Source: JAGGTJ01 sp964457545 (GTDB taxonomy: Bacteria; Desulfobacterota; DSM-4660; Desulfatiglandales; Desulfatiglandaceae). Taken from it: 64,000 bases of DNA. Made by a program: the position numbers and the translations under genes. Position 1 is the stretch's first letter, and each line of letters starts with the position of its first letter. The stretch spans positions 150,497-214,496 of the forward strand of contig CAYWEN010000004.1 of NCBI GenBank assembly GCA_964457545.1, written 5' to 3'. Positions 62,265-64,000 of the stretch are shown here, in pieces. Below the pieces are notes generated by a model. That model worked only from the letters and a program-made list of their open reading frames with translations. It did not search any database and had not been told where the DNA came from.

Positions 62265-63971
62265 GTGATAAAGGCAAGAATAAAGGCACAGAACAGGCTG
62301 GCAAATCTTAAGGATTATAAGGACTGTTACAGGAAATTTTCCTGGGCTGAGATAGAAAAGATCTTTACGTGGTATGAAACCGGTTGTTTGAATATTGTTC
62401 ATGAGGCCATTGACAGGTGGGCAGATAATCCTGAAAAAAAGGATCAGAAGGCACTCATATTTGAAGCGGAAAACAAGACTGTGTCTTTTACCTATCAGGA
62501 TCTGAAAGATAAATCGTGTCAGTGGGCAAATCTCTTTTTACATCTCGGTCTGAACAGCAGGGACAGGATCTTTGTATTTTTGCCTCCATGCCCTGAGATA
62601 TATTTTGCCATACTTGGATGTATTCGTGTCGGAATTGTCTTTTCCCCGCTTTATTCCAGCCTTAATTATGATGAGCTGGAAGGTATTATCACAAATGGAA
62701 AACCGCGTTGTGTGCTGACCAATTCAGATCTTGCAGAAGTTCTTCCTGTTGACGTGATGGATTCTGTTTATGTTGTAGGCTTTGTGGACGATGCCCTGCC
62801 CGGAATTTTTAAAAAAGAAGTTTCTGTCTTAAGGGTACTTGAACAGATGGAAAAAACAAGGGAACCTGTCTGGTTAAGAGAAGATTTTCCTCTGTTTCTT
62901 ATTTATACATCCGGTTCCACTGGTCCGCCAAAGGGTGTTGTACATTCCCATAAAGATATGGCTGGACAGCTTGCAACAGGCAAGTATGTGCTTGATCTTA
63001 CATCAGAAGATATCCTCTGGACAGATGGAGAACCAGCCTGGATTACCGGTACGGTTTACGGTATGTTCGTTCCCTGGCTGTGCGGAGTTACTTCTGTTGT
63101 TCAGGGGGATCCTTTTTCTGCGTCTACCTGGTACCGTACGCTGGAACAGCACCATGTATCTGTATGGTACACTACTCCTGCAACAATCAAGCTGCTTATG
63201 CGGGCAGGAGAAGATTTGCCGACACGTTACAATCTTTCTGCGCTCAGACACATAGTCACTGTAGGGAAGCATCTTGGGCCTGATCTCTTTTACTGGGTGT
63301 GCAAAAATCTTGGGCTTTCGCCTCATGATACCTGGTGGATGAGTGAAACAGGCGTTATCTGTCTGGCTAATTTTCCTTCCATGGATATAAAACCAGGATC
63401 AATGGGTAAGCCGGTGCCAGGTATTGAGGCTGTTGTTATGGATGAAGATGGAAATATCCTTCCTCCTTTAACTATGGGAGAGCTTGCCCTTAGGGTGCCA
63501 TGGCCTGGGCTTATGATATGTATATGGGGGGACAAGGAAAGATATCAGGAATATTTCCGTGTGAAAGGCTGGTTTTTAACCGGGGATATGGTTCTCAAAG
63601 ATGAAGAAGGCTACTACTATCATCAGGGACGAATGGATGACCTTATCAAGGTGGGAGACAAGCGTGTAGGACCATTTGAGATAGAACATGTGCTGTGCCA
63701 GCACCCTGCAGTGTGGGAAGCCGCTGTTATATCTCTGGCAGAGAGGGGAAAAGATCCTGAATTGAAAACCTTTGTTGTTCTGAAAAAACAGGTTGTTGCA
63801 TCAAATCGTATTAAACAGGAAATAAAGGCCTTTGTCCGTGCCAATTTTTCTCCTGGCCTTCCATTAAAGCATATAGAGATACTGGACAAACTGCCGCGGA
63901 CTGCTTCAGGGAAGCTTTTAAGAAGGGTCCTTAGGGCCAGGGAATTGGGCCTGCCGAGTGAGCATTTTTAA
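62265..63971 (+). CDS. Acyl-CoA synthetase, AMP-forming (AcsA-like)
   Basis: 568 residues, similar in length to Bacillus AcsA and shorter than the upstream Acs. ATP motif YTSGSTGPPKG, pocket motif DTWWMSETG and C-terminal lysine K550 in PRTASGKLLRR. The substrate is probably acetate or another short acid; the sequence does not decide. GTG start at 62265 with only a weak purine-rich site. A 178-base gap separates it from the deacetylase gene. It is the second AMP-forming synthetase of the cluster. Confidence 0.88.
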   Translation: MIKARIKAQNRLANLKDYKDCYRKFSWAEIEKIFTWYETGCLNIVHEAIDRWADNPEKKDQKALIFEAENKTVSFTYQDLKDKSCQWANLFLHLGLNSRDRIFVFLPPCPEIYFAILGCIRVGIVFSPLYSSLNYDELEGIITNGKPRCVLTNSDLAEVLPVDVMDSVYVVGFVDDALPGIFKKEVSVLRVLEQMEKTREPVWLREDFPLFLIYTSGSTGPPKGVVHSHKDMAGQLATGKYVLDLTSEDILWTDGEPAWITGTVYGMFVPWLCGVTSVVQGDPFSASTWYRTLEQHHVSVWYTTPATIKLLMRAGEDLPTRYNLSALRHIVTVGKHLGPDLFYWVCKNLGLSPHDTWWMSETGVICLANFPSMDIKPGSMGKPVPGIEAVVMDEDGNILPPLTMGELALRVPWPGLMICIWGDKERYQEYFRVKGWFLTGDMVLKDEEGYYYHQGRMDDLIKVGDKRVGPFEIEHVLCQHPAVWEAAVISLAERGKDPELKTFVVLKKQVVASNRIKQEIKAFVRANFSPGLPLKHIEILDKLPRTASGKLLRRVLRARELGLPSEHF

Positions 63972-64000
63972 TTTGTAAAAAAAGCACATTCAGTTTTGGA

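Overview
The window looks like the ribosomal-protein and RNA-polymerase 'superoperon' region of a low-GC member of the Desulfobacterota (former Deltaproteobacteria). This is inferred from gene order, from the EF-Tu, RpoB and RpoC sequences, and from an Rnf complex encoded C-D-G-E-A-B followed by ApbE. I cannot place the genus. No rRNA, CRISPR array, insertion sequence or prophage was seen.

Layout. 1-4.4 kb: an Smr-domain protein, a B12-binding radical SAM protein and a PlsC-type acyltransferase. 4.4-7.4 kb: tRNA-Thr(TGT), Tyr, Gly(TCC), Thr(GGT), rpmG, tRNA-Trp, secE, nusG. 7.7-21 kb: rplK, rplA, rplJ, rplL, rpoB, rpoC. 21.3-40.3 kb: rpsL, rpsG, tuf, then the S10, spc and alpha gene sets through rplQ. 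40.7-44.3 kb: pyrB, pyrC and an orphan sigma-54-dependent response regulator. 44.5-50.5 kb: a four-gene carbohydrate cassette (GT4, two GH130-type mannoside phosphorylase-like proteins, and a GT4 fused to a toroid domain). 50.6-57.9 kb, minus strand: rnfC, rnfD, rnfG, rnfE, rnfA, rnfB, apbE. 58.5-64 kb: an acetyl-CoA synthetase, a GNAT acetyltransferase, an AcuC-like deacetylase and a second acyl-CoA synthetase.

Unusual points. Gene order is the textbook one, but the spacers are greatly enlarged (1.6 kb rplA-rplJ, 1.0 kb rplL-rpoB, 0.94 kb rplO-secY). They are seeded with a degenerate composite repeat whose core reads ATCCATAAATGG. tuf is absent from its usual place after the four tRNAs, fusA is absent between rpsG and tuf, and adk, map and infA are absent between secY and rpmJ. 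About ten genes here start with TTG. RnfA carries an N-terminal signal peptide and Ig-like domain, and RnfE lacks one of the cysteines expected to ligate the intramembrane iron-sulfur centre. pyrB lies directly behind a strong terminator hairpin that leaves no room for its own promoter.

How the genes work together. The first two thirds are translation and transcription machinery plus protein export (secE, secY). Rnf couples ferredoxin:NAD redox chemistry to an ion gradient, and ApbE attaches FMN to RnfG and RnfD. The acs-GNAT-deacetylase set looks like a self-contained acetylation switch on acetate activation. The GT/GH130 cassette probably makes and recycles a mannose-containing glycan, although the product cannot be told from sequence.
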